From an uncultured Eggerthellaceae bacterium (GTDB taxonomy: Bacteria; Actinomycetota; Coriobacteriia; Coriobacteriales; Eggerthellaceae): a DNA stretch of 25,266 nt. Of this stretch, positions 13,761-21,717 are shown one piece after another. Within the stretch, counting starts at the first letter, position 1. Each line of letters opens with the position of its first letter. Below the pieces are notes generated by a model, which was not told the origin of the DNA, did no database searches, and was given only the letters and a program-made list of their open reading frames with translations. A program made the position numbers and the translations under genes. Location: assembly GCA_910589135.1 (NCBI GenBank), contig CAJUSL010000021.1, positions 1 to 25,266 of the forward strand. Direction: 5' to 3'.

Positions 13761-16103
13761 CTAGGTCCAGAACCGCACGGTTTCCAAAACGTCTTGATAC
13801 GCCCACGGATAGACGTCCGAATACCAGCCCGTCTCGGGCACGAAGCACAGCAGCGTCCCGTACGCAACCCCGACCGTCACGAGGACGATGAGCACCTTCA
13901 TGAGCGTGTCGCGCTCCAAGGTCCCGCTGCGGTACAGGATGGCGTCGCGGCGCCGCGCCATGGCAGCCCTGCGCCTGTGCGCCCGCGCCCTGAGCACCAC
14001 AAGCGGGTGCCTGACGGCGAAGTACCGGTCGTAGCGCGGTCCGTCCGGGTAGAAGGACGCAAGCGCAGGCACCTGCGCGCTGATGTTCTCGTTCACGATG
14101 AACACCAGGAGCACCACGGCCGCATAGAACATGAAGCTGAAATCGGCGTAGTACCGCTGCAGGATGCCGGCCATCTGCGCGTCCACCATGGCGATGACCA
14201 CCCCTGACGCGAGCAGCACCCCGATGACCCCGGTGATGGTCCTGGTCTCGCGCTGGTTGTTCCGCAACCGCACGATGGGGGCCGCGAAGAAGAGCACCCA
14301 CAGCACCGGATAGCATGCGAAGACGCCGCCGAACGTGGGTTCCTTGATGGTCTGCCCCATGTACGTGGTAGCGAAGTCGACGGGCTGCAGGAAGGGGAAC
14401 TCGCCGCACATGTTGGGGAACTGCAGGAAGTAGGCGAAGAACGCCGGGGCGAACCGGCCGAGCACCCATCCCCTCTTGGTCATGTCGTTGACCGTGAGGT
14501 TGTAGTTGGCGCCGAAGTCGGTGAGGCTTCCGAACCGCGCGCGGTTGTACAGCATGATGAGCGCCGCCACGACGAGGTAGGGGGCCGCAAGGCACGCGAA
14601 CTCCGCCAGACCCTTCCGCTTGAGGATACGCCGCTCCTTGATGTAGGGACGCCAGAACAGCGGAAACGCGAGCAGCGACAGCAGCAGCAGCTGCGGGCGG
14701 CACCCCGCCACGAGCGCCATGCACAGCGAACCCGCCGCGAAGAACAGGCACCGCTGCAGGTGCGTGCGCCTGCGCGCCGAGCGGCCGCACATCCAGAAGT
14801 AGAGCCCCCAGGCCGAGAACGCGAGCCCGCATGCGAGCGGCAGCGAGTAGAACGTCGGGAACTTTGCGAGGTAGAGGATGCCGCAACCGGTGACCAGCGA
14901 GACCTGCATCAGCACGTAGAGGCCGAGCGAAACGCGCTTGAAATGGTAGCGCGCGAAGCGGTCGAGCAGGGCCGACGCGCCCGTGACGAACGCGAGCAGC
15001 GCGATCAGAACGCCGACGGCCGTGGGGAAGTTCGCCCCCGTGAGCAGGTAGAACGGCAGATAGAACAGGATGACCGGCACGACGCCGAAATACACGTAGT
15101 AGTGGCCCTCGTAGTAGGCGACGTCGAACAGGTAGTCCTCCCCCGTCTCCTTCTGCAGCTCGTCGCGCGCGCCTTTGTCGTAGGGCGTGTCCATCTCCTT
15201 GAGCCAGTCGGGCGGCTCCTCGTCCAGATACAGACGGCCTTCCGCCATGGCCCGCGCAAGCTCGGCATACTGCTGGGCGTTGTCGCCTCCCACCTCGAAC
15301 GTGTTCACGATGGAGGTCCCGTCCCACTCTCCCTGGTTGTAGGACGAGGTGGCGACGCCCACAAGGTTCGACCCGAAGAACAAAAAGCCCGACAGCAGGG
15401 CACACTCCAGCATCACCGTGGCCACGATGCCGGCCTTGGACTTCCGCGCGTCGTCGATCAGATTGATGCGGTAGACGGAAGACGAGGGGCGGAAGGCGTA
15501 GACGACGAGGAGCACGCCGAGGGCACCGAGGAAGCGCAGCCAGCTGAACGAGAACGGCCGCTGCGCGTTGAGCTCGACTGCCTGCAGCTTTATCGGGTAG
15601 CGGACCTCGTCCCCCACGATGGATATCTTCAGGCTGCCGACGAGGCCCGCCGTGTTCAGGTTGACGAACTGGCTCTGCAGCGACGCGGTGGACATCTGCA
15701 CGACCGGCACGCCCTCGGTGTACTCGGTGGTGTCGAAGTAACGCAGGTGCGCCTCGTCGGTGAACTGGATCTTGACGTCGAGGTTCTGCGCAGGCTGGTT
15801 GCGGTCGAACAGCACCGCAACGTTGCGGACGTCGGTGTTCAGGTTGTTGAACTCCAGCTCGTGGCTGTTCTCGGTGAGCCTGAAGCAGTCGTCGGCGTCC
15901 TGCGAGAGGCCGATCTTCCCCTCCAGGTTGACAGTATGGTACCCGGCAGAGGCGAAGTGGTTGAAGTTGAACGCGAACACCTCGAGCGCGAGCGCCATGA
16001 ACAGGCAGCCCAGAATCGCCTTCGCGACGTGGGCAATCGCCGCCCGGCGCGGAAGCACCCAGTGGCGCAGGACGTATCGTATGTTGTCGCGCAGTGACGG
16101 CAT
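13761..16103 (-). CDS. Large multi-pass membrane protein, putative GT-C glycosyltransferase
   Basis: This is a 780-residue protein. A membrane helix (about 24-46) is followed by about 140 residues (50-185) rich in predicted beta structure that should face outward. After that come many hydrophobic helices (first at about 188-204 and 224-246). The outer loop after that has an acidic motif, GGDNAQQYAELARAM (272-286), then YLFDVAYYEGHYYVYFG, which resembles the first luminal loop of polyprenol-phosphate-sugar-dependent GT-C enzymes (GT39/GT83-like), where an Asp in this loop is catalytic. A cytoplasmic basic stretch (RARAHRRRAAMARRR) precedes the last helix. The family call is by general architecture and is not certain. 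The ATG at 16103 has no ribosome site but has TATAAT 6 bases upstream. It stands alone between nagB and adk. Confidence 0.65.
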   Translation of the reverse strand: MPSLRDNIRYVLRHWVLPRRAAIAHVAKAILGCLFMALALEVFAFNFNHFASAGYHTVNLEGKIGLSQDADDCFRLTENSHELEFNNLNTDVRNVAVLFDRNQPAQNLDVKIQFTDEAHLRYFDTTEYTEGVPVVQMSTASLQSQFVNLNTAGLVGSLKISIVGDEVRYPIKLQAVELNAQRPFSFSWLRFLGALGVLLVVYAFRPSSSVYRINLIDDARKSKAGIVATVMLECALLSGFLFFGSNLVGVATSSYNQGEWDGTSIVNTFEVGGDNAQQYAELARAMAEGRLYLDEEPPDWLKEMDTPYDKGARDELQKETGEDYLFDVAYYEGHYYVYFGVVPVILFYLPFYLLTGANFPTAVGVLIALLAFVTGASALLDRFARYHFKRVSLGLYVLMQVSLVTGCGILYLAKFPTFYSLPLACGLAFSAWGLYFWMCGRSARRRTHLQRCLFFAAGSLCMALVAGCRPQLLLLSLLAFPLFWRPYIKERRILKRKGLAEFACLAAPYLVVAALIMLYNRARFGSLTDFGANYNLTVNDMTKRGWVLGRFAPAFFAYFLQFPNMCGEFPFLQPVDFATTYMGQTIKEPTFGGVFACYPVLWVLFFAAPIVRLRNNQRETRTITGVIGVLLASGVVIAMVDAQMAGILQRYYADFSFMFYAAVVLLVFIVNENISAQVPALASFYPDGPRYDRYFAVRHPLVVLRARAHRRRAAMARRRDAILYRSGTLERDTLMKVLIVLVTVGVAYGTLLCFVPETGWYSDVYPWAYQDVLETVRFWT

Positions 16104-16109
16104 GGTTCA

Positions 16110-16137
16110 ATTATATGGGTTCTTCGCCGCGTGTCGT
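16110..16137 (-). promoter_or_regulatory. Promoter for a leaderless mRNA of the membrane protein
   Basis: On the minus strand a consensus -10 TATAAT occupies 16115-16110, with ACGACA (16137-16132) as a possible -35 at 16 bases. Only 6 bases separate the -10 from the ATG at 16103, so the expected start point coincides with the start codon. No Shine-Dalgarno sequence fits between them. Confidence 0.65.
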
Positions 16138-16160
16138 AGCGCGACGACGGAGTCGCTTTG

Positions 16161-16180
16161 CCGCAGCTGACGCGCTGCGG
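16161..16180. repeat. 7-bp hairpin upstream of the membrane protein promoter
   Basis: CCGCAGC (16161-16167) pairs with GCTGCGG (16174-16180). It lies between the adk terminator and the promoter at 16110-16137. A second short pair, GCGAC/GTCGC (16141-16145 with 16152-16156), adjoins it. Its role is unknown; an operator is possible. Confidence 0.35.
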
Positions 16181-16195
16181 CGCTTGCCAATCCGC

Positions 16196-16225
16196 AAAAA
16201 AAGGGAGCGCACGAGGCGCTCCCTT
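16196..16225 (-). terminator. Rho-independent terminator of the ribosomal protein-secY-adk operon
   Basis: A perfect 10-bp stem (16201-16210 AAGGGAGCGC with 16216-16225 GCGCTCCCTT) and 5-nt loop is followed on the minus strand by seven T (16202-16196). It lies 25 bases beyond the adk stop and ends the long operon. Confidence 0.95.
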
Positions 16226-16250
16226 CGTTGGTTGGCCGTTTGCCTGGAAC

Positions 16251-16880
16251 CTACAGGTTCAGGGCCTGCTTGACGTCCGCATAGACCTCGTCGGGGTCGC
16301 GGTCGCCGTCGATGGTGACCAGCAGGTCGCACCCGCGGTAGTAGTCGATCAGCGGGCTCGTGGACTTCTCGTAGACGTCGAGGCGGTTGCGCACCGTCTG
16401 CTCGTTGTCGTCGTCACGCTGGTACATCTCGCCGCCGCAGGCCTTGCAGGCCGCGCCGTCCGCCTCGGTGCCGATGGCGCCGCAGTCGCGGCACATGCGG
16501 CGCGAGGACAGGCGCTTCACGATGACCTCGGGGTCGACGTCGATCAGCAGGGCGGCATGCAGGGGACGCTCGAGCTCGTTGAGCATGCCGTCGAGCGCGA
16601 CCGCCTGCGTGGTCGTGCGCGGAAAGCCGTCCAGGATGACGCCCTTCTCGGTGTCGGGCTCCTGGATGCGCTCGCGCATGAGGTCGATAATCAGCCCGTC
16701 AGGCACCAGCTCGCCGGCGTCCATGTACTCCTTCGCCTTCTTGCCGAGCTCCGTCTGGTTCTTGACGGCGGAGCGGAGGATGTCGCCGGTCGAGATGTGG
16801 CAGAGGCCCTCCTCGGCGACGAGCTTCGCCGCCTGCGTGCCCTTGCCAGCCCCGGGGGCGCCCAAAAGTACGATGTTCAT
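16251..16880 (-). CDS. adk: Adenylate kinase, zinc-LID form
   Basis: This 209-residue enzyme catalyses ATP + AMP <-> 2 ADP. The P-loop GAPGAGKGT is at 8-16, the AMP-binding region includes STGDILR (30-36), and GFPRTTTQA (85-93) is conserved. The LID domain has a structural zinc site, Cys130, Cys133, Cys145 and Cys148, typical of Gram-positive adenylate kinases. The ATG at 16880 follows AGGAGA on the minus strand, and the gene begins 10 bases after the secY stop, so it is co-transcribed with secY. Next in many bacteria would be map and infA; here a strong terminator follows instead. Confidence 0.97.
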   Translation of the reverse strand: MNIVLLGAPGAGKGTQAAKLVAEEGLCHISTGDILRSAVKNQTELGKKAKEYMDAGELVPDGLIIDLMRERIQEPDTEKGVILDGFPRTTTQAVALDGMLNELERPLHAALLIDVDPEVIVKRLSSRRMCRDCGAIGTEADGAACKACGGEMYQRDDDNEQTVRNRLDVYEKSTSPLIDYYRGCDLLVTIDGDRDPDEVYADVKQALNL

Positions 16881-16890
16881 CTCAGGTCTC

Positions 16891-18171
16891 CTATTTGAAG
16901 AATCCGTCGTAGTTGTGCATCTTCAGCTGCGATTCCACCTTGCTCATGGTGTCGAGCGCGACGCCGATCATGATGAGGATCGACGTGCCTCCGAACGACT
17001 GGATGAGCTGGTTGTCGGTGAAGAAGAAGATGATCGTCGGGACCACCGCGATGACGGCGATGAAGATGCCGCCGGGAAGCGTGATCCTGCGAAGCGTGTT
17101 CTTGATGTACTGCACGGTCGCAGAGCCCGGACGCACGCCCGGGATGAAGCCGCCCTGCTTGCGGATGTTGTCCGCCGTCTCCTCGGGGTTGAACACCATG
17201 GAGGTGTAGAAGTACGCGAAGAAGACGATGAGCACGAGCGTGAGCAGCCAGTTGATCCAACCGGTCGTGCACGCGTCGGCCACGACGTTCAGCCAGTCGA
17301 CGTTGAACAGCGCCGCCAGCTGGGCCGGCAGGTACAGGATGCAGCTCGCGAAGATGATCGGGATGACGCCTGCCGCGTTCACCTTCAGCGGGATGTAGGT
17401 GCTCTGGCCGCCCATCATGCGCCTGCCCTGCACGCGCTTCGCGTAGTTCACCGGGATGCGCCGCTGCGCCCGCTCGACGTAGATGATGAGCGGGATGCAT
17501 GCCAGCACGACCACCAGGATGAGGACCGTCAACGCGATGCCCATGCCCGTGTCGGCGGTGAGGTTGATCGACGAGAAGATGGCGGCGGGGACGCGGCTGA
17601 CGATGCTGATGAAGATGATCAGAGACATGCCGTTGCCCACGCCGCGCTGCGTGATGAGCTCGCCCATCCACATGATGAACGCGGTGCCGGCCACCAGCGT
17701 GAACACGACGGTGACGCACGTCAGCCAGTACGGCACGTCGCTGGAGAACTCCACGCCGTAGGAATCCGACTGGAACAGCAGCAGGTAGCCGATGGCGTTG
17801 ATCAGGCCGAGACCCAGCGTGAGGTAGCGCGTGACCTGGGTGATCTTCTTGCGCCCGGCGTCGCCTTCCTTGGCCCAGCGGCCGATGGCGGGGATGACGC
17901 CCTGCATCAGCTGCATGATGATGGATGCGGTGATGTAGGGCATGATGCCGAGCGAGAAGACCGAGAAGTTCGAAAGCGCGCCGCCCGTGAACAGGTCGAG
18001 CATGCTCATGGCGACGCCCGACTGCTGGTAGGCGGTGGCGAACTCGTGGAATGGGATGCCTGGCACAGGTATGTACGCCCCGAGCCGGTAGAGCGCGAGG
18101 ATTCCCAGGGTGAAGAGAATCTTCTTGCGCAGCTCGGGCACCTTGAAGGCATCGATGATTGAGCTTAGCAA
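16891..18171 (-). CDS. secY: Preprotein translocase subunit SecY
   Basis: This 426-residue polytopic protein is the channel of the Sec translocon in the cytoplasmic membrane. The N-terminus (AFKVPELRKKILFT), the plug region after helix 1, and conserved GVGNGMSLIIF, GRRMMGGQSTYIPLK and GGFIPGVRPG are all visible, with about ten hydrophobic helices. The start codon is TTG at 18171, 7 bases inside the end of rplO, with GAAGAG as a modest ribosome site. No ATG fits the expected N-terminus. Overlap with rplO suggests coupled translation. Confidence 0.96.
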   Translation of the reverse strand: MLSSIIDAFKVPELRKKILFTLGILALYRLGAYIPVPGIPFHEFATAYQQSGVAMSMLDLFTGGALSNFSVFSLGIMPYITASIIMQLMQGVIPAIGRWAKEGDAGRKKITQVTRYLTLGLGLINAIGYLLLFQSDSYGVEFSSDVPYWLTCVTVVFTLVAGTAFIMWMGELITQRGVGNGMSLIIFISIVSRVPAAIFSSINLTADTGMGIALTVLILVVVLACIPLIIYVERAQRRIPVNYAKRVQGRRMMGGQSTYIPLKVNAAGVIPIIFASCILYLPAQLAALFNVDWLNVVADACTTGWINWLLTLVLIVFFAYFYTSMVFNPEETADNIRKQGGFIPGVRPGSATVQYIKNTLRRITLPGGIFIAVIAVVPTIIFFFTDNQLIQSFGGTSILIMIGVALDTMSKVESQLKMHNYDGFFK

Positions 18172-18614
18172 GGCTCTTCAACCTTTCCGCCGGCCGCCTC
18201 GATCTTGGATTTCGCCGAGGCGGAGATCTTGTCAGTCCTGATGGTGAGAGGCTTGGTGATGTCCCCGTTGCCGAGCACCTTCACCGCGACGTCGGTGCTC
18301 TTGATGACGCCCTTGGCGACGAGGGAGTCGCAGTCGACCACGTCGTTCGCGTCGAAGAGGGCGTCGAGCCTCTCGACGTTCACGGCCTGGTACTCCACGC
18401 GGTTGGGATTGCGGAAGCCGGGCAGCTTCGGAAGGCGGCGCGCCAGAGGGGTCTGGCCGCCCTCGAAGCCCGGGCCCTTGCCGCCGCCCGGACGGGACTT
18501 CTGGCCGTTGAGGCCGCGTCCTGCCGTCTTGCCGGTGCCGGACGCGGGGCCGCGGCCCAGGCGCTTGCGGTCCTTGGTGGAGTTCGGTGCGGGCCTTAGG
18601 TCTTTGATTTCCAT
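18165..18614 (-). CDS. rplO: 50S ribosomal protein L15
   Basis: This 149-residue protein is of normal length. L15 binds 23S rRNA and helps late 50S assembly. The glycine/arginine-rich N-terminal half (GRGPASGTGKTAGRG, then RPGGGKGPGFEGGQTPLARR) is characteristic and threads into rRNA; the C-terminal half is the globular domain. The ATG at 18614 has AGGAG 9 bases upstream. A 61-base gap separates it from rpmD and holds a 6-bp hairpin (18635-18640 with 18646-18651), perhaps tuning L15 output. Confidence 0.97.
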   Translation of the reverse strand: MEIKDLRPAPNSTKDRKRLGRGPASGTGKTAGRGLNGQKSRPGGGKGPGFEGGQTPLARRLPKLPGFRNPNRVEYQAVNVERLDALFDANDVVDCDSLVAKGVIKSTDVAVKVLGNGDITKPLTIRTDKISASAKSKIEAAGGKVEEPC

Positions 18615-18675
18615 GTCTCTATGCTCCTTTTCGCTTCGGGGCGTGCCCGAAACTCGCTTTTCGCTGGTAGTGGTC

Positions 18676-18861
18676 CTAGAGTTCCTCGACCTCGACGAGA
18701 TGCTTCACCTTGAAGATCATCCCGCGGACGGACTCGTTGTCGGTGACTTCCTTGGTCTTGCCGATCTTGCCAAGGCCGAGCGCCTTCAGCGTGCGGTCCT
18801 GGTCGTACTTGCGGCCAATCTGGCTCTTCACCTGGGTGAGCCTCAGCTTCTTGTCTGCCAT
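18676..18861 (-). CDS. rpmD: 50S ribosomal protein L30
   Basis: This small 61-residue protein is of the usual bacterial L30 size. The pattern LRLTQVKSQIGRKYDQDRTLKALGLGKIG is cut here to its marks: SQIGR near 13-17 and LGLGKIGK near 28-35. It binds 23S rRNA on the 50S surface. Its ATG is 1 base beyond the rpsE stop, so the two are translated together. Confidence 0.96.
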   Translation of the reverse strand: MADKKLRLTQVKSQIGRKYDQDRTLKALGLGKIGKTKEVTDNESVRGMIFKVKHLVEVEEL

Positions 18862-18862
18862 T

Positions 18863-19387
18863 CTAGGCCTCCTTCTTGCCGAAGATCTGGCCGACCTCGA
18901 TGCCGCGGCGGGCAGCGACCTGCTCGGGGCTCTCCATGAGCTTCAGGCCCTCGGCTGCGGCCTTAACGATGTTCATGGCGTTGCTGGTGCCGAGCGACTT
19001 CGTGATGACGTTCTTGATGCCGGCGAGCTCCATGATGGCGCGGACCGGGCCGCCGGCCATGACGCCGGTGCCGGGAACGGCCGGCTTGATGAGCACACGG
19101 CCTGCGCCGTAGCGCCCCATGATCTCGTGCGGCACCGAGCCGTCCTCGGTGATCGGCACGGTGAACATGTTCTTCTTGGCGTCCTCGACGCCCTTCTTGA
19201 TGGCGTTGGGCACCTCCTGGGACTTGCCCATGCCCAGGCCCACCTTGCCGTTGCCGTCGCCTACGACGACGAGCGCGGTGAGCTGCATGCGGCGGCCACC
19301 CTTGACGGTCTTGGAAACGCGGTTGATGGAAACGACGCGCTCCTCAAGCTCGGGCACCGCGGATTTATCGTTTTGTCTACGAGCCAT
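18863..19387 (-). CDS. rpsE: 30S ribosomal protein S5
   Basis: This 174-residue protein has an N-terminal dsRNA-binding-like fold (ERVVSINRVSKTVKGGRRM, then VGDGNGKVGLGMGK) and a C-terminal domain containing GYGAG-like GRYGAGRVLIKPA and AMNIVKAA. S5 sits at the mRNA entry channel with S3 and S4 and affects decoding accuracy and helicase activity. The ATG at 19387 lies 13 bases after the rplR stop, with AGGAAAGGGTAG-type purines ahead. No truncation is seen. Confidence 0.97.
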   Translation of the reverse strand: MARRQNDKSAVPELEERVVSINRVSKTVKGGRRMQLTALVVVGDGNGKVGLGMGKSQEVPNAIKKGVEDAKKNMFTVPITEDGSVPHEIMGRYGAGRVLIKPAVPGTGVMAGGPVRAIMELAGIKNVITKSLGTSNAMNIVKAAAEGLKLMESPEQVAARRGIEVGQIFGKKEA

Positions 19388-19400
19388 TGCCTACCCTTTC

Positions 19401-19772
19401 CTAAAAGATCAGTCCCGCTTCGCGAGCACCATCGGCAACAGCCTTGACTCGCCCGTGATACAGATTGCCGCCGCGGTCGAACACGACGGTGGTGACGCCC
19501 TTCTCCTGCGCGAGCTTGCCGATGAGGTTGCCGAGCTGGGCAGCCCCCTCGACGGTCGCGGCCTTGGCGCCGGTCTTCTTGAAGTCCTCGCCCAGGGTGG
19601 ACACGCCGCAGATGGTGGTGTGCGACACGTCGTCGATGACCTGGGCGTAGATGTTCTTGTTGGAACGAGACACGCACAGGCGCGGACGCTCTGCAGTGCC
19701 GTTGACCTTTCCGCGGACGCGGCGATGGCGACGGGCAAGGCCTTTCTGACTTTTGAGCTGGTTCTTCTGCAT
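19401..19772 (-). CDS. rplR: 50S ribosomal protein L18
   Basis: This 123-residue protein binds 5S rRNA together with L5 and forms part of the central protuberance. The basic N-terminus (ARRHRRVRGKVNGT) and RPRLCVSRSNKNIYAQVIDD are typical, as is VVFDRGGNLYHGRVKA near the C-terminus. The start at 19772 gives MQKNQLKSQKG; a 30-base gap to rplF contains AAGGGGAA as ribosome site. Confidence 0.97.
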   Translation of the reverse strand: MQKNQLKSQKGLARRHRRVRGKVNGTAERPRLCVSRSNKNIYAQVIDDVSHTTICGVSTLGEDFKKTGAKAATVEGAAQLGNLIGKLAQEKGVTTVVFDRGGNLYHGRVKAVADGAREAGLIF

Positions 19773-19802
19773 AAGATTCCCCTTATTCCTAGCCTATCCG
19801 AC

Positions 19803-20342
19803 CTATTCCTTGCCTGCTTTGCCGGCCTTGCGGCGCACGTGCTCGCCGACGTAGCGGATGCCCTTGCCCTTGTAAGGCTCGGGCTTGCGCCACTTGCGGA
19901 TGTCCGCGGCGGTCTGGCCGACCTGCTCCTTGGACGCGCCAAGGACGTTGATCTCGGTCTGCGAGGGAACCTCGAAGGTGATGCCTTCGGGGCACTTGAC
20001 CAGCACGGGGTGGGAAAAGCCCAGCTGGAGCTCGAGGTCCTTGCCCTTGAGCGCGGCGCGGTAGCCGACGCCGACCAGCTCGAGCTTCTTCTCGAAGCCC
20101 TCGCTGACGCCCTGGACCATGTTGCTCAGAAGCGAGCGGGTGAGGCCCCAGTAGGCGTTGGTCTGACGCTCCTCGTCGGCGGGGGTGACCAGGATGTCCT
20201 CGCCCTCCTGCTTGATGACCATGGTGGGCTGGAAGGTGCGGGTGAGCTCGCCCTTCTTGCCCTTGACGGTGACGGTGGTCCCGTCGATTGCGACGTCCAC
20301 GCCTGCTGGCACGTGGACGGGCATCTTGCCGATACGTGACAT
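19803..20342 (-). CDS. rplF: 50S ribosomal protein L6
   Basis: This 179-residue protein begins MSRIGKMPV. The open frame extends 21 codons further upstream, but AAGGAGG just ahead of ATG 20342 and the family N-terminus fix this start. Two repeated L6 folds are recognisable. The second ends with PEPYKGKGIRYVGEHVRRKAG, the signature region that contacts 23S rRNA near the GTPase-associated centre. The start lies 13 bases after the rpsH stop. Confidence 0.97.
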   Translation of the reverse strand: MSRIGKMPVHVPAGVDVAIDGTTVTVKGKKGELTRTFQPTMVIKQEGEDILVTPADEERQTNAYWGLTRSLLSNMVQGVSEGFEKKLELVGVGYRAALKGKDLELQLGFSHPVLVKCPEGITFEVPSQTEINVLGASKEQVGQTAADIRKWRKPEPYKGKGIRYVGEHVRRKAGKAGKE

Positions 20343-20355
20343 AGCTGCCGCCTCC

Positions 20356-20754
20356 TTACCAGATGTAGGCCATGACTTCGCCGCCGATGCCCGCCTTGCG
20401 TGCATCGCGGTCGGTCATGACGCCGTTCGACGTGGAAATGATAGCGGTTCCGAGGCCGCCGAGAACGCGGGGCAGGTCGTCCTTGCCCGCGTAGATTCGA
20501 AGGCCAGGCTTGGAGATGCGCTTGATCCCGCGGATGGTCTTCTGCTTGTGCGGCCCGTACTTCAAGGTCAGCTCGAGCGTCCCGCGCGGGGAGCCGTCCA
20601 CGACCTCGTAGCTCTGGATGTAGCCCTCTTCGTCCATGATGCGGGCGATCTCGACCAGCTTCTTGCTCGTCGGCATCGAAACCGTCTCATGACCCGCAGT
20701 CTGTGCGTTACGCAGGCGCGTAAGCATGTCTGCGATGGGGTCGGTCATTGTCAT
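20356..20754 (-). CDS. rpsH: 30S ribosomal protein S8
   Basis: This 132-residue protein begins MTMTDPIADMLTRLRNAQ and ends with the conserved ISTSNGVMTDRDARK and GGEVMAYIW. S8 binds helix 21 of 16S rRNA and organises the central domain; in E. coli it also represses the spc operon by binding the rplE start region. The ATG at 20754 has AAAGGAG 7 bases upstream; ATG 20748 is an alternative two codons on. An unusually long 107-base spacer precedes it. Confidence 0.97.
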   Translation of the reverse strand: MTMTDPIADMLTRLRNAQTAGHETVSMPTSKKLVEIARIMDEEGYIQSYEVVDGSPRGTLELTLKYGPHKQKTIRGIKRISKPGLRIYAGKDDLPRVLGGLGTAIISTSNGVMTDRDARKAGIGGEVMAYIW

Positions 20755-20795
20755 TTGGTTCTCCTTTGGTTCATGATGTGCTCATACACCCGGTT

Positions 20796-20818
20796 CGCCT
20801 GCACCCGTGATGCAGGCG
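20796..20818. other. Hairpin in the rpsN-rpsH spacer
   Basis: CGCCTGCA (20796-20803) pairs perfectly with TGCAGGCG (20811-20818) around 7 bases. It lies in the 107-base gap between rpsN and rpsH, about 40 bases before the rpsH start. No T-run follows on the minus strand, so it is a candidate RNA control or processing stem, not a terminator. Confidence 0.45.
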
Positions 20819-20861
20819 CCTTGCATGTCGGCCTGCCTGATGTGGCGCCAGCCTTCCTGGA

Positions 20862-21047
20862 CTACCAGGAGGACTTGGTGACGCCCGGCAGTTCGCCCTT
20901 GTTGGCAAGCTCGCGCAGGCAGATTCGGCACAGGCCGAACTTGCGGTAGTAGGCACGCGGGCGTCCGCAGCGGTTGCAGCGGTTGTGCTGGCGCGTGGAA
21001 TACTTCGGCTCGCGCTTTGCCTTGGCGACCATCGATTTCTTAGCCAT
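20862..21047 (-). CDS. rpsN: 30S ribosomal protein S14, zinc-binding type Z
   Basis: This is the short 61-residue S14. Cys24 and Cys27 (CNRCGR) with Cys40 and Cys43 (CRIC) form the zinc knuckle that marks the zinc-dependent form; genomes with this form may also carry a cysteine-free S14 for zinc limitation. It binds the 16S rRNA 3' major domain in the small-subunit head. It lies 36 bases after rplE. Confidence 0.97.
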   Translation of the reverse strand: MAKKSMVAKAKREPKYSTRQHNRCNRCGRPRAYYRKFGLCRICLRELANKGELPGVTKSSW

Positions 21048-21083
21048 GCATTCCTTCTTTCTTCTTTACGCGGTTGGCGCTTG

Positions 21084-21641
21084 CTACTCTTCTATGGTCT
21101 TGAACGGGAACCCGAGGGCCTTCAGCAGCTCGCGGGCGGCCTCGTCGTCCTCGCTGGAGGTGACGAAGGTGATGTCCATGCCGCGGGTGCGGTCGATCTT
21201 GTCGTAGTCGATCTCTGGGAAGATCAGCTGCTCGGTGATGCCCATGGAGTAGTTTCCGTGGGAGTCGAACGACTTCGGGTTGAGGCCGCGGAAGTCGCGG
21301 ACGCGCGGGATGGCCGTGGCCAGCAGGCGGTCGAGGAACTCCCACATGCGGTCGCCACGCAGCGTGACCTTGCAGCCGATGGGCATGCCCTCGCGGATCT
21401 TGAAGCCCGCGATGGACTTCTTCGCGCGGCAGACGGCGGGCTGCTGGCCGGTGATGACGCGCATGTCGTTGATGGCGGCGTCGAGCACCTTGGAATCGGC
21501 CGCGGCCTCGCCGACGCCCATGTTGCAGACGATCTTCATGAGGCGCGGGACCTGGTTCACGTTCTCGATCTGGAGCTGGTCCTTCAGCTTGGACCTCAGC
21601 TCGTTGTTGTACTTCTCTTTCAGACGAGGCATGTCTGCCAT
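21084..21641 (-). CDS. rplE: 50S ribosomal protein L5
   Basis: This 185-residue protein is slightly longer than the 179 of E. coli. It bridges 5S rRNA and the 23S central protuberance. Conserved parts include NQVPRLMKIVCNMGVG, ITGQQPAVCRAKKSIAGFKIREG, and RDFRGLNPKSFDSHGNYSMGI. The chosen ATG at 21641 has AAGGAAG 7 bases upstream; Met4 (21632) is possible. An 88-base leader after rplX is long for this operon. Confidence 0.96.
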   Translation of the reverse strand: MADMPRLKEKYNNELRSKLKDQLQIENVNQVPRLMKIVCNMGVGEAAADSKVLDAAINDMRVITGQQPAVCRAKKSIAGFKIREGMPIGCKVTLRGDRMWEFLDRLLATAIPRVRDFRGLNPKSFDSHGNYSMGITEQLIFPEIDYDKIDRTRGMDITFVTSSEDDEAARELLKALGFPFKTIEE

Positions 21642-21693
21642 TTCCGTCTTCCTTCCTTTCGATGGATTAAACGCCAGATTTCCGACCCGGCGT

Positions 21694-21717
21694 CCCTCCT
21701 ACTCCCGTTTCGGAGGG
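21694..21717. other. Hairpin in the rplX-rplE spacer
   Basis: CCCTCC (21694-21699) pairs with GGAGGG (21712-21717) around 12 bases. It lies in the 88-base gap ahead of rplE, the region where E. coli S8 binds its own operon mRNA. The stem is short; a regulatory role is only a possibility. Confidence 0.3.
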
